DNA of 64,000 bases from Burkholderia sp. FERM BP-3421 (GTDB lineage: Bacteria > Pseudomonadota > Gammaproteobacteria > Burkholderiales > Burkholderiaceae): NCBI RefSeq assembly GCF_028657905.1, contig NZ_CP117782.1, positions 2,728,001-2,792,000 on the forward strand, read 5' to 3'. Positions 54,854 to 63,502 of this stretch are shown piece by piece. The notes below the pieces were generated by a model. The model was not told the origin of the DNA. It did not search any database and saw only the letters and a program-made list of their open reading frames with translations. The position numbers were made by a program, and so were the translations under genes. Positions within the stretch are counted from its first letter, which is position 1, and each line of letters starts with the position of its first letter.

Positions 54854-57800
54854 TTACTTCGCCACCACCACCGGAATCCCGCGCAGCGCGCCCGCGCCCT
54901 TCATCTCGTCGAGCGCGTGCTGCACGGCCGCGCCGGTCGAGGCGGACAGCGACAGCCGCGCGGCCAGTTCGCGCTCCGCGCGCTTCACGCCGGCGAGATT
55001 CGCGAGCTTCACGTGGCCGTAGCCGCGCACCTTCGCGTGCAGCTCGGCCAGCTGCGCGACCTGCGCGGCATTGTCCGGCGTCAGGATCGCGAGCGCCGCG
55101 CGCAGCGTCGTCTCGTAGTCGTCGGCCAGCGCGCGCTCCATGCGCCGCTCGACGGTCCGGCCGAACGGATCGAGCCAGGTGCCGCGCAGCCCGCGCACGC
55201 GCGCGAGCGTGCGCAGCACCGGCCACAGCCACTGGCCGAACACCTGCTTGCGCGGCGCCGCGCCGCCCTTGCCCGGCTTCGCCGTGGTCGGCGGCGCGAG
55301 GTTGAACCGGATGCGGAAGTCGCGCCCCGCGACGCCCTCGAACTGCGCTTCGAGCGCGCTGCGGAACGCGTCGTCCGCGTACAGCCGCGCGACCTCGTAT
55401 TCATCCTTCACCGCGAGCAGGCGGTGGAAGGTGGTCGCGACCGCGCGCGTCACGCGCTCGTCGCCGCGCGCGCGCGCCTGGTCGACCAGCGCCCGATAAC
55501 GGGCGGCATAGCGGGCGCCGCCGTACTCGACCAGCCGCGCCTCGCGGTCGGCGATCAGCGCGTCGAGCGTCACGGGCGCGGCCGCGACGATCGCGGACGC
55601 CGCGTGACGCGCCTGCCACAGCGCCTCGAGCCCGGCCGGATCGGCGGCCGCCATCCGGCCCACCGAGAACGCGAGCCGGTTCATCGGCACCGCGACGTTG
55701 TTCAGCTCGATCGCGCGCATCAGCGCCGCGTGCGACACGGGCACGAGCCCGAGCTGCCACGCGAAGCCGAGCATCAGGATGTTCGCGCCGATCGTGTCGC
55801 CGAGGAAGCGGCCCGCGAGCGCCTGCGCGTCGCAGCTCGACAGGTAGCCGTCGCCCGCCGCGTGGTGCATCTTCTGCAGCAGCGCGTCCGCGTGCAGGCT
55901 CGCGTCCGGGTTCTGCACGAAGGCCGCATTCGGGATCGCATGCGTGTTGACGACGATCCGCGTGCGGCCGTGCCGCACCGTCTGCAGCGCATCGCCGCTC
56001 GCGCCGACCACCATGTCGCAGGCCAGCAGCACGTCGGCCTGCTGGGTGTCGATCCGCACCTGGTTCAGCCACTCGTCGCGCGCGGCGATCCGCACGAACG
56101 ACAGCACCGAGCCGCCCTTCTGCGCGAAGCCCATGAAATCGAGCACCGAGGCGCTCTTGCCTTCGAGGTGCGCGGCCATGCTGATCAACGCGCCCACCGT
56201 GACCACCCCGGTGCCGCCGACGCCCGTCACGAGCATGTCGTACGGCGCCGCATCGAGATGCGTGGCCGGGCGCGGCAGCGCCTCGACGCGCGCGGCGAGC
56301 GCCGCTTCGTCGAACGCCGCGCCCGCGGCCTTCTTGAGCTGCGCGCCCTCGACCGTAACGAAGCTCGGGCAGAAGCCGTTCACGCACGAGAAGTCCTTGT
56401 TGCACGACGACTGGTCGATGCGCCGCTTGCGGCCGAGCGGCGTCTCGAGCGGCTCGACCGACAGGCAGTTCGACTGCACGCCGCAATCGCCGCAGCCTTC
56501 GCAGACGGCGTCGTTGATGAACAGGCGCTTGTCCGGGTCGGGGAATTCGCCCTTCTTGCGGCGCCGGCGCTTCTCGGCCGCGCAGGTCTGGTCGTAGATC
56601 AGCACCGTCACGCCCGCCGTGTCGCGCAGCTCGCGCTGCACCGTGTCGAGTTCGCTGCGGTGATGGAAGGTCGTGCCCTTCGGGAACAGACCGTGATGGC
56701 CGTCGTACTTCTGCGGCTCGTCCGACACCACGACGAAGCGCGACACGCCTTCGGCCTCGACCTGCCGCGCGATCTGCGGCACCGAGATGCTGCCGTCGAC
56801 CGGCTGGCCGCCCGTCATCGCGACCGCGTCGTTGTAGAGGATCTTGTAGGTGATGTTCGCGCGCGCCGCGACCGCCTGGCGGATCGCGAGGATGCCCGAA
56901 TGGAAATAGGTGCCGTCGCCGAGGTTCTGGAACACGTGGCGCGTGTTCGTGAACATCGCGTGCGCGGCCCAGTCGACGCCCTCGCCGCCCATCTGGATCA
57001 GGCCCGTCGTGTCGCGCTCCATCCACGAGGCCATGAAGTGACAGCCGATCCCCGCCTGCGCGATCGAGCCCTCGGGCACCTTGGTGGACGTGTTGTGCGG
57101 GCAGCCCGAGCAGAAGTACGGGGTGCGCCGCACCGCGTCCGCCTCGTTCGACAGGATGCTCGGCGCGACCAGATCGACCACGCGCGCGCGGCGGTCGAAC
57201 GCCGGCTTGTGGCGCGCGAGCCAGTCGGCGAACACCGGCAGGATCCGCGACGGGCGCAGCTCGCCCAGCTCGGACAGCAGCGGCGCGCCCGCCGCGTCGT
57301 GCTTGCCGAGCACGCGCGGACGCGCATCGGCGGCGCGGTTGTACAGGTAGTCCTTGATCTGCTGCTCGATGACGGGCCCCTTCTCCTCGATCACGAGCAC
57401 TTCCGACAGGCCGTCGACGAACGCATCGATGCGCGACATCTCGAGCGGGAACGACAGGCCGACCTTGTAGATCCGCACCCCGGCCGCGTCGAGGTCCGCG
57501 GCGGTCAGGTCGAGGCGGCGCAGCGCTTCCATCAGGTCCAGGTGCGCCTTGCCGCAGGTGACGATGCCGACGTTCGCGTGCGCGCTCTTCGCGATCCACT
57601 TGTCGATGCTGTGGACCCGCGAGAAATGGCGCACCGCATCGAGCTTCGCGGCGAGCCGCGCCTCGATCGCGAGGCTCGGCAGATCGGGCCAGCGGTTGTG
57701 CAGGCCGCCCGGCGGCGGCGTATAGCCTTCCGGCGCGGGCCACTCGAGCTGCAGCGCGTCGAGGTCGACGGTCGAGCCGGATTCGACCGTCTCCGAGATC

Positions 57801-58432
57801 GCCTTGTAGCCCACCCATGCGCCCGAGAAGCGCGACAGCGCCCAGCCGTACAGGCCGAATTCGAGCATGTCGGCGAGGTTCGACGGGTTCACGACCGGCA
57901 TGTGCCACGCCATCATCGTGAAATCGCTCTGATGCGGCATCGACGACGACACGCAGCCGTGATCGTCGCCCGCCACCACCAGCACGCCGCCGTGCGGCGA
58001 CGCGCCGAACGCGTGGCCGTGCTTGAGCGCGTCGGCCGCTCGATCGACGCCCGGCCCCTTGCCGTACCACATCGCGAACACGCCCTCGACGGTGCGCTCC
58101 GGATCGGCCTCGACGCGCTGCGTGCCGAGCACCGCCGTGCCGCCCAGCTCCTCGTTGATCGCCGGCAGGAAACGCACGCCGCCCTGGTCGAGCAGCTTCT
58201 TCGCTTTCCACAACTGCTGATCGACCATGCCGAGCGGCGAGCCGCGATAGCCGCTGACGAAGCCCGCCGTGTTGCGCCCCTGCGCCGCGTCGAGCGCGCG
58301 CTGCATCAGCAGGAGCCGCACCAGCGCCTGCGTGCCGGTCAGGAAGATCCGGCCGCGCGTCGCGGACAGGTTGTCGGTGAGCCGGTAGTCGGACAGGGGC
58401 GGGGCGCCGTCGATCGGCAGGCGGGCGTTCAT
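54854..58432 (-). CDS. Indolepyruvate ferredoxin oxidoreductase, fused IorA/IorB type
   Basis: 1192 residues, a large fused enzyme converting arylpyruvates (from Trp, Phe, Tyr) to the aryl-acetyl-CoA with reduced ferredoxin or another acceptor. The N-terminal half holds the pyrimidine- and TPP-binding domains (TGTQALVRLLLMQRALDAA, YRGSPLGMVDQQLW; GIGCHFMASWM and MGGEGVDWAAHAMF). The Fe-S segment CEGCGDCGVQSNC with CNKDFSCVNGFCPS lies at about residues 635-685. The C-terminal gamma-type domain has LVTGVGGTGVVTVGALI, then VLDFMGFAQKGGSVLSF. AGGAGA precedes the ATG. Monocistronic with its own terminator. Confidence 0.94.
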   Translation of the reverse strand: MNARLPIDGAPPLSDYRLTDNLSATRGRIFLTGTQALVRLLLMQRALDAAQGRNTAGFVSGYRGSPLGMVDQQLWKAKKLLDQGGVRFLPAINEELGGTAVLGTQRVEADPERTVEGVFAMWYGKGPGVDRAADALKHGHAFGASPHGGVLVVAGDDHGCVSSSMPHQSDFTMMAWHMPVVNPSNLADMLEFGLYGWALSRFSGAWVGYKAISETVESGSTVDLDALQLEWPAPEGYTPPPGGLHNRWPDLPSLAIEARLAAKLDAVRHFSRVHSIDKWIAKSAHANVGIVTCGKAHLDLMEALRRLDLTAADLDAAGVRIYKVGLSFPLEMSRIDAFVDGLSEVLVIEEKGPVIEQQIKDYLYNRAADARPRVLGKHDAAGAPLLSELGELRPSRILPVFADWLARHKPAFDRRARVVDLVAPSILSNEADAVRRTPYFCSGCPHNTSTKVPEGSIAQAGIGCHFMASWMERDTTGLIQMGGEGVDWAAHAMFTNTRHVFQNLGDGTYFHSGILAIRQAVAARANITYKILYNDAVAMTGGQPVDGSISVPQIARQVEAEGVSRFVVVSDEPQKYDGHHGLFPKGTTFHHRSELDTVQRELRDTAGVTVLIYDQTCAAEKRRRRKKGEFPDPDKRLFINDAVCEGCGDCGVQSNCLSVEPLETPLGRKRRIDQSSCNKDFSCVNGFCPSFVTVEGAQLKKAAGAAFDEAALAARVEALPRPATHLDAAPYDMLVTGVGGTGVVTVGALISMAAHLEGKSASVLDFMGFAQKGGSVLSFVRIAARDEWLNQVRIDTQQADVLLACDMVVGASGDALQTVRHGRTRIVVNTHAIPNAAFVQNPDASLHADALLQKMHHAAGDGYLSSCDAQALAGRFLGDTIGANILMLGFAWQLGLVPVSHAALMRAIELNNVAVPMNRLAFSVGRMAAADPAGLEALWQARHAASAIVAAAPVTLDALIADREARLVEYGGARYAARYRALVDQARARGDERVTRAVATTFHRLLAVKDEYEVARLYADDAFRSALEAQFEGVAGRDFRIRFNLAPPTTAKPGKGGAAPRKQVFGQWLWPVLRTLARVRGLRGTWLDPFGRTVERRMERALADDYETTLRAALAILTPDNAAQVAQLAELHAKVRGYGHVKLANLAGVKRAERELAARLSLSASTGAAVQHALDEMKGAGALRGIPVVVAK

Positions 58433-58749
58433 AGGGGGCTTGTCTCCTGATTATGCGGTTCGCGTCTCGTGCGCGATCGTCGGTCGAAAAGCGAAATCGA
58501 TGGATTTCGGCACGCCGACGAATGGACTCTATTTTTTCGCGCCAATCGGAGAAATTTTTTTCTTATCTTGATCGCGCGCAGACGTCCGGAGAAAAACTGT
58601 CGACGCTTTTCGACCGATTTGAGTGAGATCTGCCGGCGCGGTGCGCGGGTCGCGCCGGGCGCGCGATGCTGCGGCGCAATATCCGGCGCGCGCTCGCGCG
58701 GCGGCGGGCATCACGCTAGAGTGGCGGGAACCGGTGAGGAGACTGTGCG
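58433..58749. other. Divergent intergenic region, AT-rich core
   Basis: 317 bases between divergent genes. The core at about 58520-58580 is unusually AT-rich (runs of T), suggesting a promoter/regulator region for the oxidoreductase gene. A TAGAGT near 58717 is a possible -10 for the GST gene. No gene is supported. Confidence 0.45.
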
Positions 58750-59364
58750 ATGAAACTGTATTACTGGCCCAAGACCCGCGCGTTCCGCGCGCTGTGGATG
58801 CTCGAGGAGATCGGTGCGGCCTACGAGCTGGTGCCCGTCAACATCCGCGCGCACGAGCAGGACGGCGACGCGTTCCACCGCGTGAATCCGATGGCGAAGC
58901 TGCCGGCGCTCGAGGACGGCGGCATGCCGTTCGGCGAATCGGGCGCGGTGCTGCTGTACCTCGCGGACCGCTATCCCGCCGCCGGCCTCGGCGTGCCGCT
59001 CGACGATCCGCTGCGCGGACGGTTCCTGCAGTGGATGAACTTCACGCCCGCCTGCCTCGAACCCGCGATGGCGGAAAAATTCACCGGCGCGGCCGGCAAT
59101 CCCGCCGCGTTCGGCTGGGGCAGTCTCGAACGCGTGCAGCAGGCGCTCGACGCCACGCTCGACGGGCAACCCTGGCTGCTCGGCGAGCGCTTCAGCGCCG
59201 CCGACATCCTGCTCGTGAACACCCTGGAGATCGCCCTCTCCGCCGGCCTGCTGCCGCGCGAGGGACGATACGGCGCGTACGTGGACCGCGCGCACGCGCG
59301 CGACGGCTACCGGCGCGCGTGCGCCGTCGAGGCGCGCGAGCTGGCGCGCCTCATGCCCGGCTGA
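58750..59364 (+). CDS. Glutathione S-transferase
   Basis: 204 residues. The N-terminal thioredoxin-like domain starts MKLYYWPKTRAFRALWMLEE. VNPMAKLPALED and the glutathione-gamma-Glu site ESGAVLLYLADRY follow. The helical C-terminal domain has the N-capping box FSAADILLVNTLEIA. Probably detoxifies electrophiles or reduces substrates with glutathione. A GAGGAG site is upstream of the ATG. The last 14 bases overlap the convergent KirBac gene. Confidence 0.9.
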   Translation: MKLYYWPKTRAFRALWMLEEIGAAYELVPVNIRAHEQDGDAFHRVNPMAKLPALEDGGMPFGESGAVLLYLADRYPAAGLGVPLDDPLRGRFLQWMNFTPACLEPAMAEKFTGAAGNPAAFGWGSLERVQQALDATLDGQPWLLGERFSAADILLVNTLEIALSAGLLPREGRYGAYVDRAHARDGYRRACAVEARELARLMPG

Positions 59365-60274
59365 GATCGGGCCCGGCGGGCGGCTCCACCGGCACGACGT
59401 CGTTGAAGCGGCTGTAGTCGATGTGCGTCATGCCGTCGACCTCGCTCATCAGGTCGACATAGCGATGATTCCAGCGGATCGCGTCGTGCTCCCACGCATG
59501 GCGCGCCTGCATCACCTGCGCCGTGGTCTCGTCCGAGCCCTCGATCATCAGCATCAGGAGCGCGGCGCCCGTCGCGAGCGATTCGGGCGTCGCGCCGTGC
59601 AGCGGGCTCGTCTCGTCGATCACGTGCATCAGGCTCCAGCCGAGCAGGAAGATCGGATGCTCGTGGCGCACCAGCTTCAGGTCGTGGATCTTGAGCATCC
59701 CGAAGCCCTCGGGCGAGCCTTCCTTGCGCATCAGGCGCAGCTTCGCGCGCGCCTCCGCGATCACGTTCTGGCGCGCGTTCGCGACGCGCATCATCAAGGT
59801 CATGCGGCCGTTGAGCATGCGCACCACCACGTGACGCGCGAACAGGATCTTCGCGCGCGGCCGCGCGAAGCGCGCGAACACGAGCCCGGTCGACAACGCG
59901 ATGCCCGACATCCCGACGAAGATCTCGAGCGTCGCGATCAGGTGTGCGTAGTAGGTCTGCGGATGCATGTCGCCGTAGCCGACGGTCGCGAGCGTCTCGA
60001 CGCTGAAGAAGAACGCACCCGCGAAGCCGGGCGGCGACTGGTTCGCGATCGGCGCATGGCCGAGCAGGTACAGGCCCGCGAACACCGTGTTGTTGACGAG
60101 GAACAGCACGGCGAGCGCGGCGAAGAACACCGGCCAGCTGACCTTGAGCGCCCAGTAGTAGAGATCGCGCCAGCCCGGCGCCGCCATGCCGTGCGCGGTC
60201 ACGAAGCGCGTGCCGGACCAGATCTTGCGGCCGCGCGTCACGCGGGGGGCGGAGGAAACGGGATCGTCGGGCAT
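59351..60274 (-). CDS. Inward-rectifier potassium channel, KirBac1.1 type
   Basis: 307 residues. Two membrane helices (about residues 46-72 and 110-135) flank the pore loop, with the K+ selectivity filter TVGYGDM at residues 97-103. The long cytoplasmic beta domain includes FARPRAKILFARHVVVRMLN, LTDNA-free; ANARQNVIAEARAKLRLMR and IEGSDETTAQVMQARHAWEH follow the KirBac1.1 structure sequence closely, as does VDLMSEVDGMTHIDYSRFND. KirBac1.1 of B. pseudomallei is 333 residues, so the N-terminal tail is a little shorter here. A TTG at 60295 would add seven residues. The role is K+ conductance across the inner membrane; the physiological trigger is unknown. Confidence 0.93.
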   Translation of the reverse strand: MPDDPVSSAPRVTRGRKIWSGTRFVTAHGMAAPGWRDLYYWALKVSWPVFFAALAVLFLVNNTVFAGLYLLGHAPIANQSPPGFAGAFFFSVETLATVGYGDMHPQTYYAHLIATLEIFVGMSGIALSTGLVFARFARPRAKILFARHVVVRMLNGRMTLMMRVANARQNVIAEARAKLRLMRKEGSPEGFGMLKIHDLKLVRHEHPIFLLGWSLMHVIDETSPLHGATPESLATGAALLMLMIEGSDETTAQVMQARHAWEHDAIRWNHRYVDLMSEVDGMTHIDYSRFNDVVPVEPPAGPDLSRA

Positions 60275-60383
60275 CGCGCGGCGGGGCTGGGCCAAGGTGC
60301 GCCGAGGGTAGCATGGCCGGGCGGGAAAACGACTGCGTGTTTTCGCTGTCTCCGGCCGGGGTGGGCTCGGACGCCGTTTCGAT

Positions 60384-60416
60384 AAAAAAACGGCGGCCCC
60401 GGTTCCGGGCCGCCGC
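60384..60416 (-). terminator. Rho-independent terminator of the sulfate-binding protein gene
   Basis: On the minus strand a GCGGCGGCCCGG arm pairs with CCGGGGCCGCCGT, followed by seven Ts. It lies about 45 bases past the sbp stop. Confidence 0.8.
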
Positions 60417-60459
60417 TTCCCGCCCCGGCTGCGCGCGCCGGGCGCGTCAACGCCTCACG

Positions 60460-61479
60460 TCACTTCCGGTCGACGATGATCTGGTCGAAGGTCCCGCCGT
60501 CCGCGAAGTGGGTCTTCTGCGCGTTCGCCCAGCTGCCGAAGACCTGTTCGACGCTGAAGGTCTTGAGCGGCTTGAACTCGGCCGCGTGCTTCCTCAGCAC
60601 CTCGGGATCGCGCGGGCGCAGATGGTGGCGCGCGATGATCTCCTGCGCGGCCGGCGTGTACAGGTACGCGAGATACGCCTGCGCCGCCTTGCGCGTGCCC
60701 TTCTTGTCGACCACCTTGTCGACCACCGCGACGGGCGGCTCCGCGAGGATGCTCGCGGACGGATACACCGCCTCGAAGTCCGCGCCCGACGCGCCGGTGT
60801 CCATCAGCGCGACCTCGTTCTCGAACGTGACGAGCACGTCGCCGATGCCGCGCTGCGTGAACGTCGTGGTCGCGCCGCGGCCGCCCGAATCGAGCACCGG
60901 CACGTTGCGGAAAATCGCCTTCTCGAATTCGAGCGCCTGCGCGTCGCCCGCGCCCTTCTGCTTCTGGTAGCCCCATGCGGCCAGATACGCGTAGCGGCCG
61001 TTGCCCGAGGTCTTCGGGTTCGCGATGATCACCTGCACCCCGGGCTTCGCGAGATCGCTCCAGTCGCGGATCTGCTTCGGATTGCCCTTGCGCACCAGGA
61101 ACACCATCGTCGTCGAGTACGGCGAGCTGTTGTGCGGGAAGCGCGCGCGCCAGTCCTTCGACAGCAGCTGGCCGCGCTCGGCGAGCAGATCGATGTCGTT
61201 CGGCTGGTTCATCGTCACGACGTCCGCCTGCAGGCCCTGCAGCACCGACAGCGCCTGCGCGCTCGATGCGCCGTGCGACTGGCGGATCGCCACGGTCTCG
61301 CCCGCCTGCTGCTTGTAGGCGGCGACGAAGCTCGCGTTGATGTCCTTGTACAGCTCGCGCGTGACGTCGTACGACACGTTCAAGAGCGCCGTGTCCGCCT
61401 GCGCGAGCGACGCCGCGCCGAGCGCCGCCGCGACCACGCCGGCCCGCAGCCAGCCGCCGATCCCCAGGGTGTGCTTCAT
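60460..61479 (-). CDS. sbp: Sulfate/thiosulfate ABC transporter substrate-binding protein
   Basis: 339-residue periplasmic sulfate-binding protein. The signal peptide (MKHTLGIGGWLRAGVVAAAL, then GAASLAQA) ends near residue 28. LLNVSYDVTRELYKDINASF, QSHGASSAQALSVLQGL, ANPKTSGNGRYAYLAAWGY and GGRGATTTFTQRGIGDVLV are sulfate-binding signatures. The family ends with FGSWANAQKTHFADGGTFDQ. The permease genes (cysT/W/A) are not adjacent here. A minus-strand TAGAAT at 61529-61524 is a possible -10. Own terminator, so monocistronic. Confidence 0.94.
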   Translation of the reverse strand: MKHTLGIGGWLRAGVVAAALGAASLAQADTALLNVSYDVTRELYKDINASFVAAYKQQAGETVAIRQSHGASSAQALSVLQGLQADVVTMNQPNDIDLLAERGQLLSKDWRARFPHNSSPYSTTMVFLVRKGNPKQIRDWSDLAKPGVQVIIANPKTSGNGRYAYLAAWGYQKQKGAGDAQALEFEKAIFRNVPVLDSGGRGATTTFTQRGIGDVLVTFENEVALMDTGASGADFEAVYPSASILAEPPVAVVDKVVDKKGTRKAAQAYLAYLYTPAAQEIIARHHLRPRDPEVLRKHAAEFKPLKTFSVEQVFGSWANAQKTHFADGGTFDQIIVDRK

Positions 61480-61853
61480 CTGATGTGCTCCGCTTGTGTT
61501 GTGTCAGGTAACGGTAAGCAGCGATTCTAGCGGCTGCGCGCCGCGCGGGTTCCAATCTGTCGTGGAAAGGCATGCGCGCCGCGCGATAAGCGGCCGGCCG
61601 CGCGGCGCGTTCGGCGCGCCGGGCGCGGGGCGAGGCGCTCGCGCCGCCGCGCGAACGGGGCGGCGGTCCTCGCCGGCATCCGGCGCGGGCATCACGTGCA
61701 CCGGCAAAGGTCGCCGGGCCGCCGCGGGCCGGATCGACCCACCGGACGACATCGCGCACGCGGTGCCGTGCCCGATGACGCACCGTTGATGAGACGGCTT
61801 GGCGACGGCGACCGCCACCGGGTCCCGCGCATCGCGCACCGCCGCGGGCCGGA
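61480..61853. other. Intergenic region upstream of the sulfate-binding protein gene
   Basis: 374 bases that should carry the sbp promoter. No gene is supported. Very GC-rich from 61540 on. Confidence 0.4.
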
Positions 61854-61883
61854 TTGTCGACGCGGCGGCCGCGATGCTATGAT
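61854..61883 (+). promoter_or_regulatory. Candidate sigma-70 promoter
   Basis: TTGTCG (61854-61859) and TATGAT (61878-61883) are 18 bases apart. It is placed to transcribe the small frame at 61913 and the DapA-family gene. Confidence 0.45.
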
Positions 61884-61912
61884 GGCCGCTCAGTTTTCAT
61901 CGACCACCCGCC

Positions 61913-62005
61913 ATGTCGCTCCTGTCCCGTTCGCTCACGCTCCTCGCCGTCCCGGCAGGCCTGCGCGCGGCTGGCCTGAAACTGAAAAAACGACACCTCG
62001 ACTGA
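61913..62005 (+). CDS. Very short ORF ahead of the DapA-family gene (leader peptide or fragment)
   Basis: 30 residues: MSLLSRSLTLLAVPAGLRAA, then a basic end (GLKLKKRHLD). It has a hydrophobic N-terminus and a proper stop, and sits 30 bases behind a good -10. It may be a leader peptide, a tiny membrane peptide, or the remnant of a larger gene. No family recognised; no clear ribosome-binding site. Confidence 0.3.
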   Translation: MSLLSRSLTLLAVPAGLRAAGLKLKKRHLD

Positions 62006-62138
62006 CGGGGATGTCGCGTCCCGTCAGGCGATCCGCCGGACGGGCCCCCACCTGCGCGCACGCGCTCCTGGCTGCCTCACCCGGCGCTCCGCCGGCGGAA
62101 CGGTTCCGTTCAATCCGTTTCCGACAAGGCCCATCACC

Positions 62139-63032
62139 ATGCAAGTCCGTTTCGAAGGCATCTGGCTGCCGATCATCACACCGTTCCACCAGGACGCCGT
62201 CGATCACGCGGCGCTCGCCCGTCTCGCGCGCCACTACGCGGCCGAGGGCATCGCCGGGTTCGTTGCCGGCGCAACCACCGGCGAAGGCGCGCTGCTCGAC
62301 GCCGCCGAGGTGCACGCGATCCACGCGACGCTGCGCGACGCCGCCCCCGGCCTGCCCGTCGTGCTCGGCGTGTCGTCGATCTCGACCCGCGACGCCGTGG
62401 GGCGCGCCCGCGAGCTGGCCGCGCTCGGCCCGGCCGGCCTGCTCGTCACGCCGCCCGCTTACGTGCGGCCGTCGCAGGCCGGGGTCCGGCAGCATTTCGA
62501 AGCGGTCGCCGTCGCGGCCGACCTGCCGATCCTCGTCTACAACATCCCGTACCGGACGGGCGTCGAGGTGTCGCTGGAAACGCTGCAGGCGCTCGCCCGC
62601 GATCCGCGCATCGTCGGCGTGAAGGAATGCGGCGGCGGGATCGACCGGATGATGCGGCTCGTGCACGACACGCCGCTGCGCATCCTGTCCGGCGACGATC
62701 CGCAGAACTTCGCGGCGCTGTGCGTCGGCGCGCACGGCACGATCGCCAGTTCCGCGCATTTGCTGCCCGCGTGGCACGTGCGGATCCATGCGCTGCTGCG
62801 ACGGGGCGAACTGGCCGCCGCGCGCCGCCGCGCGGTCGCGCTGCAGCCGCTCGTGCGGGCGCTGTTCGAGGAGCCGAATCCCGCGCCCGTCAAGGCGCTG
62901 CTCGCGATGCGCGGGCACTGCGAGGATGGCCTGCGGCTCCCGTTCGTGCCGGCCGGCGACGCGTTGCGGGCGCGCTTGCGGACGGTGTGGGAGGCGTTGG
63001 AGAAGGTGGAGGAGACGGAGGGGGTTGCATGA
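62139..63032 (+). CDS. Dihydrodipicolinate synthase/N-acetylneuraminate lyase family protein
   Basis: 297-residue class I aldolase of the DapA family. AGATTGEGALL binds the substrate carboxyl. Tyr134 (LVYNIPYRTG) and the Schiff-base Lys162 (VGVKECGGG) are both present. GDDPQNFAALCVGAHG lies in the C-terminal half. With the catalytic pair intact it should be active. Whether it is the true lysine-pathway DapA or a paralogue (sugar-acid or hydroxyproline lyase) cannot be told here; no lysine genes are adjacent. ACAAGG stands upstream of the ATG. Confidence 0.9.
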   Translation: MQVRFEGIWLPIITPFHQDAVDHAALARLARHYAAEGIAGFVAGATTGEGALLDAAEVHAIHATLRDAAPGLPVVLGVSSISTRDAVGRARELAALGPAGLLVTPPAYVRPSQAGVRQHFEAVAVAADLPILVYNIPYRTGVEVSLETLQALARDPRIVGVKECGGGIDRMMRLVHDTPLRILSGDDPQNFAALCVGAHGTIASSAHLLPAWHVRIHALLRRGELAAARRRAVALQPLVRALFEEPNPAPVKALLAMRGHCEDGLRLPFVPAGDALRARLRTVWEALEKVEETEGVA

Positions 63033-63502
63033 GGGCGGCGCGGCGCGATCGGCCCTGAGCGGCGTGCCCGATGAATCGGCCGAACCACGATGCTATCGGT
63101 CGCGGCGGCACCTCGAAATGCCGCGCCCGTCGCGCGCGGGCGATCTCCAGTGACGTTTCGAATCAGCGGGCCGGCAATTCCCACCGTGATGCCGGAGCCG
63201 TTTGGCAACGACCCGATGAAGGCTGAAGCCATCGATGCCCCGACGTCGGCGCCCGCTCGGCCAACGCTCTGGAGCAACGCGCAATCGAGCCCACCATCGG
63301 GACCATGCAGGCTGATGGTGGGCCCGGTCGGAACCGGCTGAAACCGATCACGCGATGCGGCGCGGCGTCGGGAAACGCCGAGGCTTCTCGACGCCGTCGC
63401 GCCTTGTTGCTTTGCGTGGAACGCCACGCCTCATCCTTGGCGCTTACTTGAAGCAACGCCGCGAAAAATGCGTCGGTTCAGATCGATATTTCAACCTCAA
63501 AT
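63033..63502. other. Intergenic region between convergent genes, possible gene remnant
   Basis: 470 bases. The minus strand between about 63150 and 63300 can be read as a membrane-protein-like stretch (for example ASMASAFIGSLPNGSGITVG) with no start or stop in a sensible place, which may be a decayed gene, but this is weak. GC falls toward the right end. No intact gene. Confidence 0.35.

Noticed and set aside
53810..58450. 1546-residue plus-strand open frame
   Set aside because: It is the antisense shadow of the nucleoside hydrolase and indolepyruvate oxidoreductase genes; Arg/His/Ala-rich composition with no domain, caused by high third-position GC.
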